Shown here: positions 28,201-36,111 of the stretch, one piece after another
How positions within the stretch are numbered: the first letter of the stretch is position 1
Layout of the letters: each line of letters begins with the position of its first letter
Assembly: GCA_965206775.1 (NCBI GenBank)
Contig: CBDBKU010000003.1
Coordinates: 930,001-994,000 of the forward strand
From: VXMF01 sp965206775
GTDB lineage: Bacteria; Acidobacteriota; Terriglobia; Bryobacterales; UBA6623
Direction of reading: 5' to 3'
Length of the DNA: 64,000 nucleotides
Made by a program: the position numbers and the translations under genes
Notes under the pieces: model-generated
Databases searched by the model: none
Told to the model about the DNA's origin: nothing
Seen by the model: the letters and a program-made list of their open reading frames with translations, nothing else

Positions 28201-29429
28201 GGATAGCCACCTGAGACGGCGTTTCGCCGCAAAGTCTTGATTCCTGTCAGGGCCTTCCGAGCCGCGGCCTTGCTTACCCAGTACAGCGCAGCGTAGATCA
28301 GCAGCCGTTGCAGTGCCGGAAGGTGCTTCAGACTCTCGATCACGGCCATGGCGCTCCTCGGCTCCGACTTGCCGCCCGCCACGTCTGCCGCCCACTTCAG
28401 GGATTGGTACAGGCTCCACGGCGCCATCTGCTTTCGGATGGCCAAGTCAATGTACTTGTGAGCCTGGCGAATTCGCTTGACGTCCCCTGTCCCCAGCTGA
28501 GCGATGACGTAGAACGCGGCGTGGTCGGGATCGAGCAAGACGTCCCGCTTGCGCGTCTCCTCCTTGATCAGCCTAATGGCGGCTTCGAACCCCTCGACCG
28601 CCTTCTCGTATTCGCCGCGAATACACAGCTCCCATCCCAGAAGGGTTCCTTCGGTCGCCGCTTCGCCCCGCGGAAGCCATTCCCCCAGCGCCCTGAGATC
28701 GCCCTTGAGCAGATGGTGCCGGACAATCAAGTTGCGTCTCCAGTCGCCAGCACCTGCCTCTTCTGCGACGAATCGCTCCAGCACGCTGACAGGCTCGTCG
28801 GCCGGCGCGAGATTTTCGTGCGCGGAAGTAACGACTTCGCGGATTGCCGTGTTCCGGATCATGGCGGATCGCGAGGCCAGCCATTCCTTGTCGAACGGGC
28901 TGTTAAACAGGCGCTGGAACACATCGCAGACGGACACGGTAGTGCCGAAGCTGTGTTCCATCGTGCTGAGCAGATTGGTAAATTCGTCCGCCCGATTGAG
29001 GTGGACGGCCAACCGGAAGTCGTCAAGCAGGTGCTCGGAGTCGTAGTAGTAAAGGTAGTAGGGATAGTGTCCTTGGCCGCGCCTCTGCCGCCGCGGGGTC
29101 AATTGGTCCACGGCAGCCACCCAGCGGGACAGGGTGCCCTTGCGGTCTGCGGTGCGCAGTATGACCTCAGCGATCTCGGAATTGCACGCTATCTTCCGCT
29201 CGTCCTCATGCAGCAGCCCCTTGTCCAGCAGATGGCGGACGAGGATCTTCCAGCGCGCCGGGGTGATCCCGCCGGAGGCGATGTCCCGGATCCCGGCCTT
29301 CTGCACGAATTCCAGGCTTCTGGTGCGCGAGACCGGGCGGTAGACGACAGAGAGCACCTCCATCGCGCTCTGAAGCGCCGGCGGAAGCGACTCATATTGG
29401 CCGAGCAGCCGCTGCTGAGCCTTCTTCAT
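25269..29429 (-). CDS. Giant SNF2-family ATPase with about 900-residue N-terminal extension
   Basis: The last third is a complete SNF2/DEAD-like motor: DDMGLGKT near residue 958, DEAQAIKN near 1050, TGTPIENHLGELWNLFNF, and a helicase C domain with VFSQFVGHLRIVREHL, LISLRAGGQGLNLTAADYVLHLDPWWNPAVEDQ and the DRAHRIGQ box. The first 900 residues have no nuclease or SWIM motif that I can see; residues about 100-420 look helical and TPR-like, and 550-850 look beta-rich. Such motors remodel protein-DNA complexes; several anti-phage systems use them, but no partner gene (methylase, PLD nuclease) is adjacent. The function remains open. Confidence 0.88.
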   Translation of the reverse strand: MKKAQQRLLGQYESLPPALQSAMEVLSVVYRPVSRTRSLEFVQKAGIRDIASGGITPARWKILVRHLLDKGLLHEDERKIACNSEIAEVILRTADRKGTLSRWVAAVDQLTPRRQRRGQGHYPYYLYYYDSEHLLDDFRLAVHLNRADEFTNLLSTMEHSFGTTVSVCDVFQRLFNSPFDKEWLASRSAMIRNTAIREVVTSAHENLAPADEPVSVLERFVAEEAGAGDWRRNLIVRHHLLKGDLRALGEWLPRGEAATEGTLLGWELCIRGEYEKAVEGFEAAIRLIKEETRKRDVLLDPDHAAFYVIAQLGTGDVKRIRQAHKYIDLAIRKQMAPWSLYQSLKWAADVAGGKSEPRSAMAVIESLKHLPALQRLLIYAALYWVSKAAARKALTGIKTLRRNAVSGGYPWVAAECAQLEARLLSDGQGSSRSPNGHERLGTVSVLEAMQEEQPWQRGLRGLAQMVEMVGNRSSASGSASRLTWRIASEGKARSVQAYEQKVSPAGRWSKGKAVTLKRLHSRTDLAFMTLQDERVCQAIEAEPTGQSGRFTYSLDVDGGLAQLAGHPLVFRADSPGTRVEVVRAEPELRVTTSGARVKIALVPEFPVEGWVATNAESPTRLTVTAFGPTHREILAVIGMKGLVAPAGARDEIVHAVSSVSALVTVHSDIDGGEAEAEDVVADSTPLFQLMPYEDGLRTEPLVRPFIGDGPTYSPGIGGEVVFATVGGRRTRARRNPAEEMRRHREAVASCPSLQRADWDGAGWILPDPGLCLELLDELHALGDQVSVAWPKGETMRIQHRAGASNLSLKLRKKQDWFGVEGELRLDSGLVMQLGELLELIAQSEGRFLPLRDKGFLALSGRFRQRVEELAAYLDRDSKGLRFHHSRAPAIEPLIEEAGTVDADRSWEKRLRGFREAQALDPALPSTLQAELRDYQARGFQWATRLAAWGAGACLADDMGLGKTVQALTVALARAPAGPTLVVAPTSVCSNWIDEARRFTPTLRPAQFGHGDRDKALKAAGPFDVVICSYGLLHQEADRLAAVRWEMIVLDEAQAIKNRETMRSRAAMRLTGSFRMITTGTPIENHLGELWNLFNFINPGLLGSSQSFGKKFASPIQQRSSEDARRRLKRLIQPFILRRTKTAVLDELPARTEITVRVEMSEPERTFYEAVRQRAIGSLGGLGAGDGKSHLQILAEIMRLRRACCHPRLLAPDIEIPGSKLEAFSETVAELIDNSHKALVFSQFVGHLRIVREHLDRRGISYRYLDGSTPARDRKREVDAFQAGNGDLFLISLRAGGQGLNLTAADYVLHLDPWWNPAVEDQASDRAHRIGQTRPVTVYRFVMKDTIEEKIVDLHAAKRDLADNLLEGADMSGKMSADELLALLRES

Positions 29430-29598
29430 TCGGATTCCTTCATAGCAGGATAGTCAAATCGGAACGCGGCCGTCGGACGGGACCTGGTTACGGCCCACCC
29501 GGACACCTGGCGAATGAGCAAGATTCTTCCATGCTGCACACTGGGTCTTTCGGTGCCATGCTGCAGTTCGGCGCGGCGCGACCCTACCACCTCTTGGG

Positions 29599-29868
29599 CT
29601 ATGGGCCCGCGCTCCCACCGCCTCGCGGTTTCCAGGCAGGCATCGAGTGCAGCACGCGCTGAAGCTCGGCCCGAATTTTCGGCGCTTCGGGCGTCGCCTC
29701 CTCAATTCCGAGCGGCCTGCGCTCCTTCCAGTCATGCGGCACGTCGTAGAATCGACCGTCGCCGCAGAACTTGTAGCGCTCCATGTCGTCGACCATAATG
29801 AGGTCGACGTTCGGCCGGGCGGTGGCCTGCGCGGCGGCCAGCGCTGCGAGCAGGACCAGTCGCGCCAT
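29599..29868 (-). pseudogene. Sulfatase with large internal deletion
   Basis: The frame starts like a sulfatase (signal peptide ARLVLLAALAAAQATA, then RPNVDLIMVDDME) and then jumps directly to what looks like a sulfatase C-terminus (RYKFCGDGRFYDVPHDWKE and LQRVLHSMPAWKP). The formylglycine motif, catalytic core and about 350-400 residues in between are missing, while the frame stays open. It cannot be an active sulfatase. The flanks (29430-29598 and 29869-30161) hold no recognisable gene. Confidence 0.75.
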
Positions 29869-30161
29869 CTGTGGCCATTCTACCGCCGCCGGGCATCCCA
29901 TCACCCGGGCTCGGCCCGTCGCGCGGGAATCTCCTCGCGACCGTACGGCACCGAGGAGCGCTCCGCATATGGGTGCGTTGATGTCTGCGTCGTCGCTTCC
30001 TCGATGGCGCGTGAAGTAACTGCCCGAGGGCGTTGCGGTTCACCTTCGCCGCGTGCGGACGCTGCCAATCTCGGCGAGCGCATGTCGCGTCTTGACGGCT
30101 TGACCGATGGATTCGCGAAGCGAGGACCGCAGGGGCGCGATGAGCACGCCTCGCCAAGCGT

Positions 30162-31130
30162 CTACAGATCGCGCGCCGCCGGCACTCCGAAACCGCCCCG
30201 GGCCTCCCGAACCGCGGCGACGACCGCGCGTGCCATGACGTCGGCGGCCAGCGCGCCGACGGCCCCGAGAACGTACTCGTCCGCTTGTTGCCCTCCCGTG
30301 CCAACCGCGAATATCGTGTCTCCGTCGAATGGCATGTGCGCCGGGCGAATCGCCATGGCCAAGCCGTTGTGCGCCATCTGAGCCACCTTGGTCGCCTGTC
30401 CTTTGGTCCAGTTCAGGTTCGTCGCGACGACCCCAATGGTGGTGTTGTCCAGGTCCTCCGTCGTGGCAAGCCTCCAGCCGGACCGCAGTGACGCCATCAC
30501 GTTCGCGAATCCGATCCCGTCGTCGCGACGCGCACCGGCCACGATGCGGCCGGTTTCCGGATCCACGACATCGCCCAGGCAGTTAACCGCAACGAGCGCG
30601 CCCACAACCAGGCCGCTCTCAAGCGAGACTGCCGCCGAGCCGAGACCTCCGCGCATTCGCTTGCTCCTGCCGCGCATCTTCCCCACCGTCGCGCCCGCGC
30701 CTGCTCCCACGCTTCCCATCGCGACCGGCTGCCGAGACGCGGCCTCCGCGGCACGGAAGCCGGCCCGGGCCCCCGGTCTCACGGTCGGATCGCCCACCGC
30801 CAGATCGAAGAGGATGGCAGCGGGGACGATCGGAACCACTTGATCCCGAACAGCGAATCCGACGTGCTTTCGCTCAAGGTATCTCATCACGCCATCAGCA
30901 GTTGCCAGACCGTAGGCGCTGCCCCCCGACAAGACGACGGCGTGTACGGAATCCATGCTCATTTCGGGGCGCAGCAGGTCGGTTTCGCGGGTTCCCGGTG
31001 CGCCGCCCCTGATATCGACGCCCGCGACAGCTCCACCATTCGCAAGGACAACCGTGCACCCCGTGGAGCCAGACCGGTGCGTCCAGTGGCCGACCCGCAG
31101 ATTCGGGACCGCTGTCAAGGTGGAATTCAC
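30162..31130 (-). CDS. P1 family peptidase (DmpA/L-aminopeptidase-D-esterase type)
   Basis: A 322-residue member of peptidase family P1, which self-cleaves to expose an N-terminal nucleophile. Typical segments are VGHWTHRSGSTGCTVVL, GAPGTRETDLLRPEMSMDSVHAVVLSGGSAYGL in the first half (the family's substrate-binding core) and DNTTIGVVATN near residue 225, where cleavage before a Thr is expected. The tail DEYVLGAVGALAADVMARAVVAAV is also family-like. No signal peptide. It probably acts on amino-terminal residues of short or beta-peptides. The gene stands alone. Confidence 0.9.
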   Translation of the reverse strand: MNSTLTAVPNLRVGHWTHRSGSTGCTVVLANGGAVAGVDIRGGAPGTRETDLLRPEMSMDSVHAVVLSGGSAYGLATADGVMRYLERKHVGFAVRDQVVPIVPAAILFDLAVGDPTVRPGARAGFRAAEAASRQPVAMGSVGAGAGATVGKMRGRSKRMRGGLGSAAVSLESGLVVGALVAVNCLGDVVDPETGRIVAGARRDDGIGFANVMASLRSGWRLATTEDLDNTTIGVVATNLNWTKGQATKVAQMAHNGLAMAIRPAHMPFDGDTIFAVGTGGQQADEYVLGAVGALAADVMARAVVAAVREARGGFGVPAARDL

Positions 31131-31273
31131 GGAGATTCCTTAAGGTGCGGCCCGGCCGGCGGCCGCGACGCCCGGGCCCAGCTCTAGATGCGACGCCTCG
31201 ATACCATGTCGCAACAAGCGGGCCGACGCATCGCCAACATAGTCTCCGGGCCGTGCCTGTCTAATTCTCTGCC

Positions 31274-31473
31274 ATGAGTGTGCCACGACTGGTCGAGATT
31301 CGCCAGCACTTTCCCGACCGCTCCCTCTCCGTTCGCAATGAGATGGAAGCGGCAGGCTGGGCGGCGAAAGTGCCGGCAGGGATTCGCATTGCGGTAGGCG
31401 TTGGAAACCGCGGTATCTCCGACTTCGACACCATCGTGCGCGGCGTGGTCGACTCCTGGCGCCACCGGGGGTG
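31274..31473 (+). pseudogene. N-terminal fragment of a lactate racemase-like (DUF2088) protein
   Basis: The frame opens with VPRLVEIRQHFPDRSLSVRNEMEAAGW, then GIRIAVGVGNRGISDFDTIVRGVVDSWRHRG, which resembles the N-terminus of LarA-like proteins of the DUF2088 group. Similarity stops at about 31473, where unrelated AT-rich sequence begins and the frame soon ends. The rest of the gene (over 300 residues) is absent. The break is probably the edge of an inserted mobile element. Confidence 0.55.
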
Positions 31474-31638
31474 TTGGTTCTCTGTTTATTCCGGCCAAGA
31501 ATGCCATTTTTTCTCTGCAATATTGTGCCGACTGGGATAGGTGCCAGATCGTTTCAAAGTTGGAGCTGAAGGTTCGGCTATACACCCGCTGAGTGGGGGG
31601 CTGGTTAACAGCGGGTCGTTTGTGCGACAAGTCGGAAC

Positions 31639-31860
31639 GTGAGCGAAGGCGCGATCCCATTGCGCGAGGTGCGCGTGCGCCCGGTGTGGCCCGACGAGGA
31701 GGCACGCTGGAACGATCTCGTCCGGGCTCACCACTGTCTCGGCGTCCGCAATTTCTACGGCCGTCGCCTCCGGCACGTCGCCGTGCTCGGCGACCACTGG
31801 CTGGCCCGCCACGCAGTAGAGTCGAGGAGAGACGCGCGCACCTTAGCAAGGAAGCAGTAG
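31639..31860 (+). pseudogene. DruA-like (DUF4338) gene fragment
   Basis: Residues 8-55 (REVRVRPVWPDEEARWNDLV, AHHCLGVRNFYGRRLRHVAVLGDHWLA) match the conserved DUF4338 stretch of the fusion protein at 22536 (RHHYLGYRQPLGPHLRY) and of DruA proteins generally. Similarity ends at about 31806; the frame stops at 31860, next to the 3' end of the group II intron. The remaining two thirds of the domain are missing. The start codon is GTG. The fragment is too short to be functional. Confidence 0.7.
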
Positions 31861-31899
31861 CTGTTTTGGGGTGTTCCTACGGCTTTCGCCATCTGTAGG

Positions 31900-33825
31900 T
31901 GCCTCACTGGCCTTCCCGCATAGCCACGGTTCCTCTCCCCGCTCGTCAAACCGGACGTGCAGTTTCCCCGCATCCGGCTTTCAGTGGAAATCATGCCTTC
32001 GCCCACGGAAGGCTCGCAGTCGTTGGCGCGAGGCGGACGAGGCCGTACTCTTCGCGCAGCCTCTTGTCCGGGAAGCGCACGTACTTCCCGGCCTTCACCT
32101 TGTGCTTCCGACAGAGCCACTGGCGCAGCCGCCGGACCGCATGCTGGTCGATCGCGTTGTAGGCCGGACTCACTTGCCCGAGATGGAAGTAGTTCGCCCA
32201 TCCGGTCATGGACCGGTTCAGGTGTTCTATCATCTCTTCCCGGGACATTTGCCCGTACCTTGGCGCCGTCCATTCGCTGATCTTGCGGCAGATGCCTTGG
32301 ACGCTTGCCTTGCTGGGGCGGGTGCCAATGTAGGCTCCCTTCCCGTTCGGGCGGTAGTTGCGTCCGATGCGGTAGCCCAGGAACTCGAACGGCTCCTCCG
32401 GGCACCGCAGGCAGCGGGTCTTCCGTGCGTTGACCGGCAGCTTCAGAACTCCCATGATCCGTTGGACCGCCGCCAGCATCCCTGCCGCCGGGGCCTTGCC
32501 GATCACACAGAAGTCGTCCGCGTAATTCACGATCTCCGCGCGGAAGCGCCGGGCATAGCCCAGCGTCTTCCAGCCCAGTATGAAGCGCCGCATGTAGAGG
32601 TTGCTGAGCAAGGGCGAGATCGGAGCCCCTTGCGGAGTCCCTTTCCGTTCCCTGCGCGCACGGTTCGTGCGGCGTGTGCCGCCCTGTCCGTCGTCCTCCT
32701 CGACCGGCATCTCCAGCCATCCCTTGACGAGTCCGAGCATCCGCCCGTCGCTCACGCGCCGCGCTATGCTCCGCATCAGTTCCGCGTGCGGAATTTCGCC
32801 AAAGTAGTTGGCTAGATCGCCATCGACAACCTCGTTGCACCCCCTGTTCAGGAGGCTGTGGACGTGGTTGACCGCGTCGTTCGCGCTCCGCCCCGGCCGG
32901 TAGGCGTACTGCTCCGGTTGCAGGTCGGCTTCGACAATCGGCGCCAGCACTAGCAGGGCCGCCGTCTGCGCCACCCGGTCCCGTATGCAGGGGATCCCCA
33001 GGGGCCGGAACTTGCCGGGCTGCTTCTTCGGGATCAGCACCTGCCGCACCGCTTGCGGCGCGTAGGTCCCGTCCTTCAGCTCCCTTGCCAGTTCCCCAAG
33101 CCATGGCTCCACGCCTCGCTCCTCGATGTCCTGGAAGCTCTCCCGGTCCACCCCGGCAGCCCCGCCGTTCCGGCGGACCTGCCTCCAGGCTTCCCTGAGA
33201 AAGTCCTCCCGCCACATCTTGTCGCTCAGCGCATGGAACCGCAGCTTCGGTTCTTCCTTCGCTTTCGCCTGTAGCACGGTCTGGAGTTTCCGAACCTTTT
33301 CTGACCCTGTTAGACCTTCGTCAGTGGTCATGCCTTGTCTCCTTTCCGTCCTGCTCTCCACTCAAGGCCCCTTTCCTCCGCGGGCGTTACCCCGCCTCTG
33401 CGGTACTACGGGCCTATCCGCCACCCTGCCGGCCCGGCCTGCCCCTCGCGGGGTTCCAGTTGATGCGTGCCGCATCTCCGACAGGGCTTCCCGTGTTGCT
33501 GCTTCCTTCCTCTTCCATGCGTGCCAGCGCCCTTACCCCGGCGGGAACGGATCGGTGCATCTGTCGCTCTCTTCCCGATCCGCCAACGGCCTTCCCCTTA
33601 ACCACGAAAGAGTCGGCTCCCGCATTAAATGTTGCGAGGCCTGCTCGGCGTTCACTCGCGTTCCGGCCCGCATGGTTGCTGAGCCGCCCTAGGCGGCCCT
33701 TTGTCACCAGAGTGCTTCAGCCCACTTCGTTACCTCCGTGAACCGCCCTGGCTGCTACCAGCCGGAGCGTCAGTTGCTGGACGGGATTCGCACCCGCCAG
33801 AGGGAAACGCCTTTCCACGGCGCAC
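31900..33825 (-). mobile_element. Group II intron encoding a reverse transcriptase
   Basis: Read on the minus strand, the 5' end is GTGCGCC at 33825, matching the group II 5' consensus. The RNA leader of about 490 bases precedes the reverse transcriptase gene. Domain V is recognisable at 31948-31982 (GAAAGCCGGATGCGG, a GAAA loop, then CACGTCCGGTTT), directly after the gene. The 3' boundary near 31900 is approximate because domain VI could not be folded by eye. The intron sits between the DruA fragment and a transposase gene. Confidence 0.8.
31991..33331 (-). CDS. ltrA: Group II intron reverse transcriptase/maturase, no endonuclease domain
   Basis: Intron-encoded protein of about 446 residues that promotes splicing and retrohoming. 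Fingers-palm reverse transcriptase motifs are intact: RPLGIPCIRDRVAQTA, QYAYRPGRSANDAVN, KGTPQGAPISPLLSNLYM and the catalytic VNYADDFCV near residue 270. The maturase (X) domain follows (HLNRSMTGWANYFHLG). The C-terminus ends without the HNH endonuclease Cys pairs, so mobility probably uses nascent strands at replication forks, as in other endonuclease-lacking introns. The start at 33331 is preferred over 33361 because GGAGACAAGGC immediately precedes it. Confidence 0.92.
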   Translation of the reverse strand: MTTDEGLTGSEKVRKLQTVLQAKAKEEPKLRFHALSDKMWREDFLREAWRQVRRNGGAAGVDRESFQDIEERGVEPWLGELARELKDGTYAPQAVRQVLIPKKQPGKFRPLGIPCIRDRVAQTAALLVLAPIVEADLQPEQYAYRPGRSANDAVNHVHSLLNRGCNEVVDGDLANYFGEIPHAELMRSIARRVSDGRMLGLVKGWLEMPVEEDDGQGGTRRTNRARRERKGTPQGAPISPLLSNLYMRRFILGWKTLGYARRFRAEIVNYADDFCVIGKAPAAGMLAAVQRIMGVLKLPVNARKTRCLRCPEEPFEFLGYRIGRNYRPNGKGAYIGTRPSKASVQGICRKISEWTAPRYGQMSREEMIEHLNRSMTGWANYFHLGQVSPAYNAIDQHAVRRLRQWLCRKHKVKAGKYVRFPDKRLREEYGLVRLAPTTASLPWAKA

Positions 33826-33933
33826 GCAGTTCTAAATTTAGGCTGCGTTGGGGTTCTTGCCGCTGCAGATGCCCGAATGAGGGGCCAGTTTCTGGGCTCT
33901 TGACTTTGCGGTCACCGCTTTGAAACATAAGAT

Positions 33934-34980
33934 GTGGCCCCCGTTTCCGTCCTTGAGTCCCTCCTCAACAGATTCCGCCAGATCGCCTCCGCCTTGCCCG
34001 ATCCCCGAACCGGCGCGAACAAGCGCTACAGCATCGCCGACGCCGCCTCCTGCGCCTTGGCGACGTTCTTCCTCCAAGCACCCTCCTTTCTCGACTTCCA
34101 ACGCCGCATGCAGAAACAGGCCGCTCGCTCCAATTGCCAGTCCCTGTTCGGTGTCGAGGACATCCCTTGTGACAACTCCATTCGGAATCTCCTCGACGGA
34201 CACGACCCCGACCGCTTCGCCCCCCTGTTTGCCGATTGCCTCCGAACCGCCCGCGACCACGGGGCCCTCGAGCCCTTCCTCCGCCTCGACGGCCGCATTG
34301 CGGTCGCGCTCGACGGAATCCAAATCCACTGCTCCGACTCGATCCGCTGCCCGCAGTGCTCGATCCGCCATGTCGGGGCCCACAAGACCGAGCAGTACTT
34401 CCATACGATGCTCGCGGCGACGGTCGTCGCCGACGGCCACAACCGCGTCCTGCCGCTCATGCCGGAGTTCGTCCAGCCCCAGCAGGACCCGGCCGCGGAC
34501 CAGCCGGGTCTGTCCGAGGAGCAGCGCAAGCAGGACTGCGAGCGCAACGCCGCCAAGCGCTGGCTGCCCGCCCACAGCGACGAGCTGCGCCCCTACCGGC
34601 CGGTCTTCCTCGGCGACGACCTGTACTGCTGCCAGTCCCTGTGCCGACTGGTCCTCGACCTCCGGGCGGACTTCCTTTTCGTCTGCAAGCCCGGTAATCA
34701 CAAGCGGTTATACGAACTGATCCATGACGACTTCACCCACTCGACCGGCTGGATCCGCACCCGCAACCACAAACGCCAGGTCGAGTTGCAGCGCTATCGC
34801 TGGATGCACGGCCTGCCGGTCCGCGACTCCGACGATGCCGTGCAAGGAACCTGGATCGAGTTCGAGATCCAGCGCCAGGGCAAGCCCACCTACTACAACA
34901 CCTTCTTCACCAGCTTGGAGGTCACCGCCGAGAACGTGGCCGGGATTGCCCGCCTCGGAAGAGCCCGCTGGAAGATCGAG
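33934..34980 (+). pseudogene. IS4/ISNCY-like transposase, 5' part, split by the RIT element
   Basis: Codes for 349 residues of a DDE transposase: RFRQIASALPDPRTGANKRYS, CDNSIRNLLDG, VALDGIQIHCS (first Asp), FLGDDLYCCQSL (second Asp region) and ARWKIE at the very end, which includes the expected catalytic Glu. The gene is interrupted exactly after the GAG codon at 34980. Joining 34980 to 38433 restores a continuous frame (KIE followed by NEGFNCLARHGYNIKRNFGHG) of 453 residues ending at 38747. The start codon is GTG at 33934. Confidence 0.9.
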
Positions 34981-35006
34981 AAATGTGCAATTGCACATTT
35001 CTCGAT
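34975..35006. repeat. Perfect 32-bp palindrome at the left RIT junction
   Basis: ATCGAGAAATGTGCAA followed by its exact reverse complement TTGCACATTTCTCGAT. Its first six bases are transposase coding sequence and its last six overlap the start of the left terminal repeat. No equivalent lies at the right junction, where a single ATCGAG is present at 38427-38432. Confidence 0.97.
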
Positions 35007-35077
35007 AAATGTGAATTTCAGGATTATGTGAATTCCGCTCTGTAAGCCCTTGCCAAGCCGAGGCACGGGGGCTCTGC
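35001..35077 (+). repeat. RIT left terminal inverted repeat
   Basis: 77 bases beginning CTCGATAAATGTGAATTTC and ending GGGGGCTCTGC; the exact reverse complement is found at 38356-38432. TTCACATAATCCTG at 35081-35094 is an inverted copy of part of this repeat. Confidence 0.95.
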
Positions 35078-35100
35078 GGGTTCACATAATCCTGATGGCC

Positions 35101-36111
35101 TCAGAGCGTCCGGAGGAACTCAATCAGGCCTTTGTCCTCCTTCCATGGCCGTGCCGGTTGCGTCTTGGGCGGGTCGCAGCAAGCGATCGCTTGGGCCTTG
35201 GTCTCGAGATCCACCTCGGCATAGATGTTCGTGGTATCGACGCTGACGTGGCCGAGCCAGGCACGGATCGTGTTCAGATCCACACCGGCGCGCAACAGAT
35301 GAGTGGCGCAGCTGTGGCGCAGTGTGTGGGGGCTGATAACGGCCTTGGCCGTCAGGGAGGGCACCCGCTGCGCGGCAGCCTCGGCGCACCGTTTGACCAG
35401 TGCTCGGATACCAAACCGTGTGAAGGGATGACCGGTCCGGCTGTGGAACAGGAAGGCGTCCGCAGGGCGGTCGCCCGCCAGTTCGGACAGCACAGTGGCT
35501 GTACTGGGCCAGACTGGGACACGGCGAATCTTGCCACGCTTGCCATGCAGGGTCACAAGGGAATGGGACTCCGGGCGATCGGCTAGCTGCAAGTCGCCGA
35601 CCGTCAGGCGGGTCAGTTCGGATACGCGGGCGCCCGTGTTGTACAAGAAAACAAGGACTGCGTACTGGCGGCGACCCTGGGCTGTGGTGCGGTCCGGCAC
35701 GGCCAGCAGGGCGTCCATTTCGTGCTTCTCGAGGTAGGTCACGGGGCGCGGATCCGCCCGTTTCGCCGAGATGGCCCGGATCTGGCCGGCCCATTCGAGA
35801 TGCTCGGGATCACGGCTGGCCACGAAGCGGGCGAAGGAGCGGATGGCGGCCAGGCGTTGGTTGCAGGTTTGCGGCGAGCAGCCGCGTTGTTCGGCGAGGC
35901 CGGCCAAGAAGGCCCGCACTTGCGCGGCGCCCATGTCGCGTACAGCGAGGCGCTCGGACGGCTTGCGGGCCTGTTCGGCGAGGCAGGGCACGAGCAGGGT
36001 GAACGTGTCGCGATAGCCGAGCTGGGTGTTGCGCGACAGGTTGCGTTCGCTCACCAGATGCTCCGCCAAGAAGCGGCGCAGCCAGAAACCGAGAGTGGAT
36101 CTGTCACGCAT
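35101..36111 (-). CDS. Tyrosine recombinase, third gene of RIT element
   Basis: 336-residue integrase/recombinase. An N-terminal SAM-like core-binding domain (LAEHLVSERNLSRNTQLGYRDTF) precedes the catalytic domain with the conserved Arg (YNTGARVSELTRL), a KRGKIRRVP lysine turn, HTLRHSCATHLL (HxxR), LGHVSVDTTNIYA with the final His and Tyr. All RKHRH-Y positions are present. The start at 36111 is chosen because GGAGG lies 5 bases upstream; it overlaps the end of the preceding gene by 8 bases, which suggests translational coupling. Members of the trio are not interchangeable in known RIT elements, so a specialised role is expected. Confidence 0.92.
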   Translation of the reverse strand: MRDRSTLGFWLRRFLAEHLVSERNLSRNTQLGYRDTFTLLVPCLAEQARKPSERLAVRDMGAAQVRAFLAGLAEQRGCSPQTCNQRLAAIRSFARFVASRDPEHLEWAGQIRAISAKRADPRPVTYLEKHEMDALLAVPDRTTAQGRRQYAVLVFLYNTGARVSELTRLTVGDLQLADRPESHSLVTLHGKRGKIRRVPVWPSTATVLSELAGDRPADAFLFHSRTGHPFTRFGIRALVKRCAEAAAQRVPSLTAKAVISPHTLRHSCATHLLRAGVDLNTIRAWLGHVSVDTTNIYAEVDLETKAQAIACCDPPKTQPARPWKEDKGLIEFLRTL

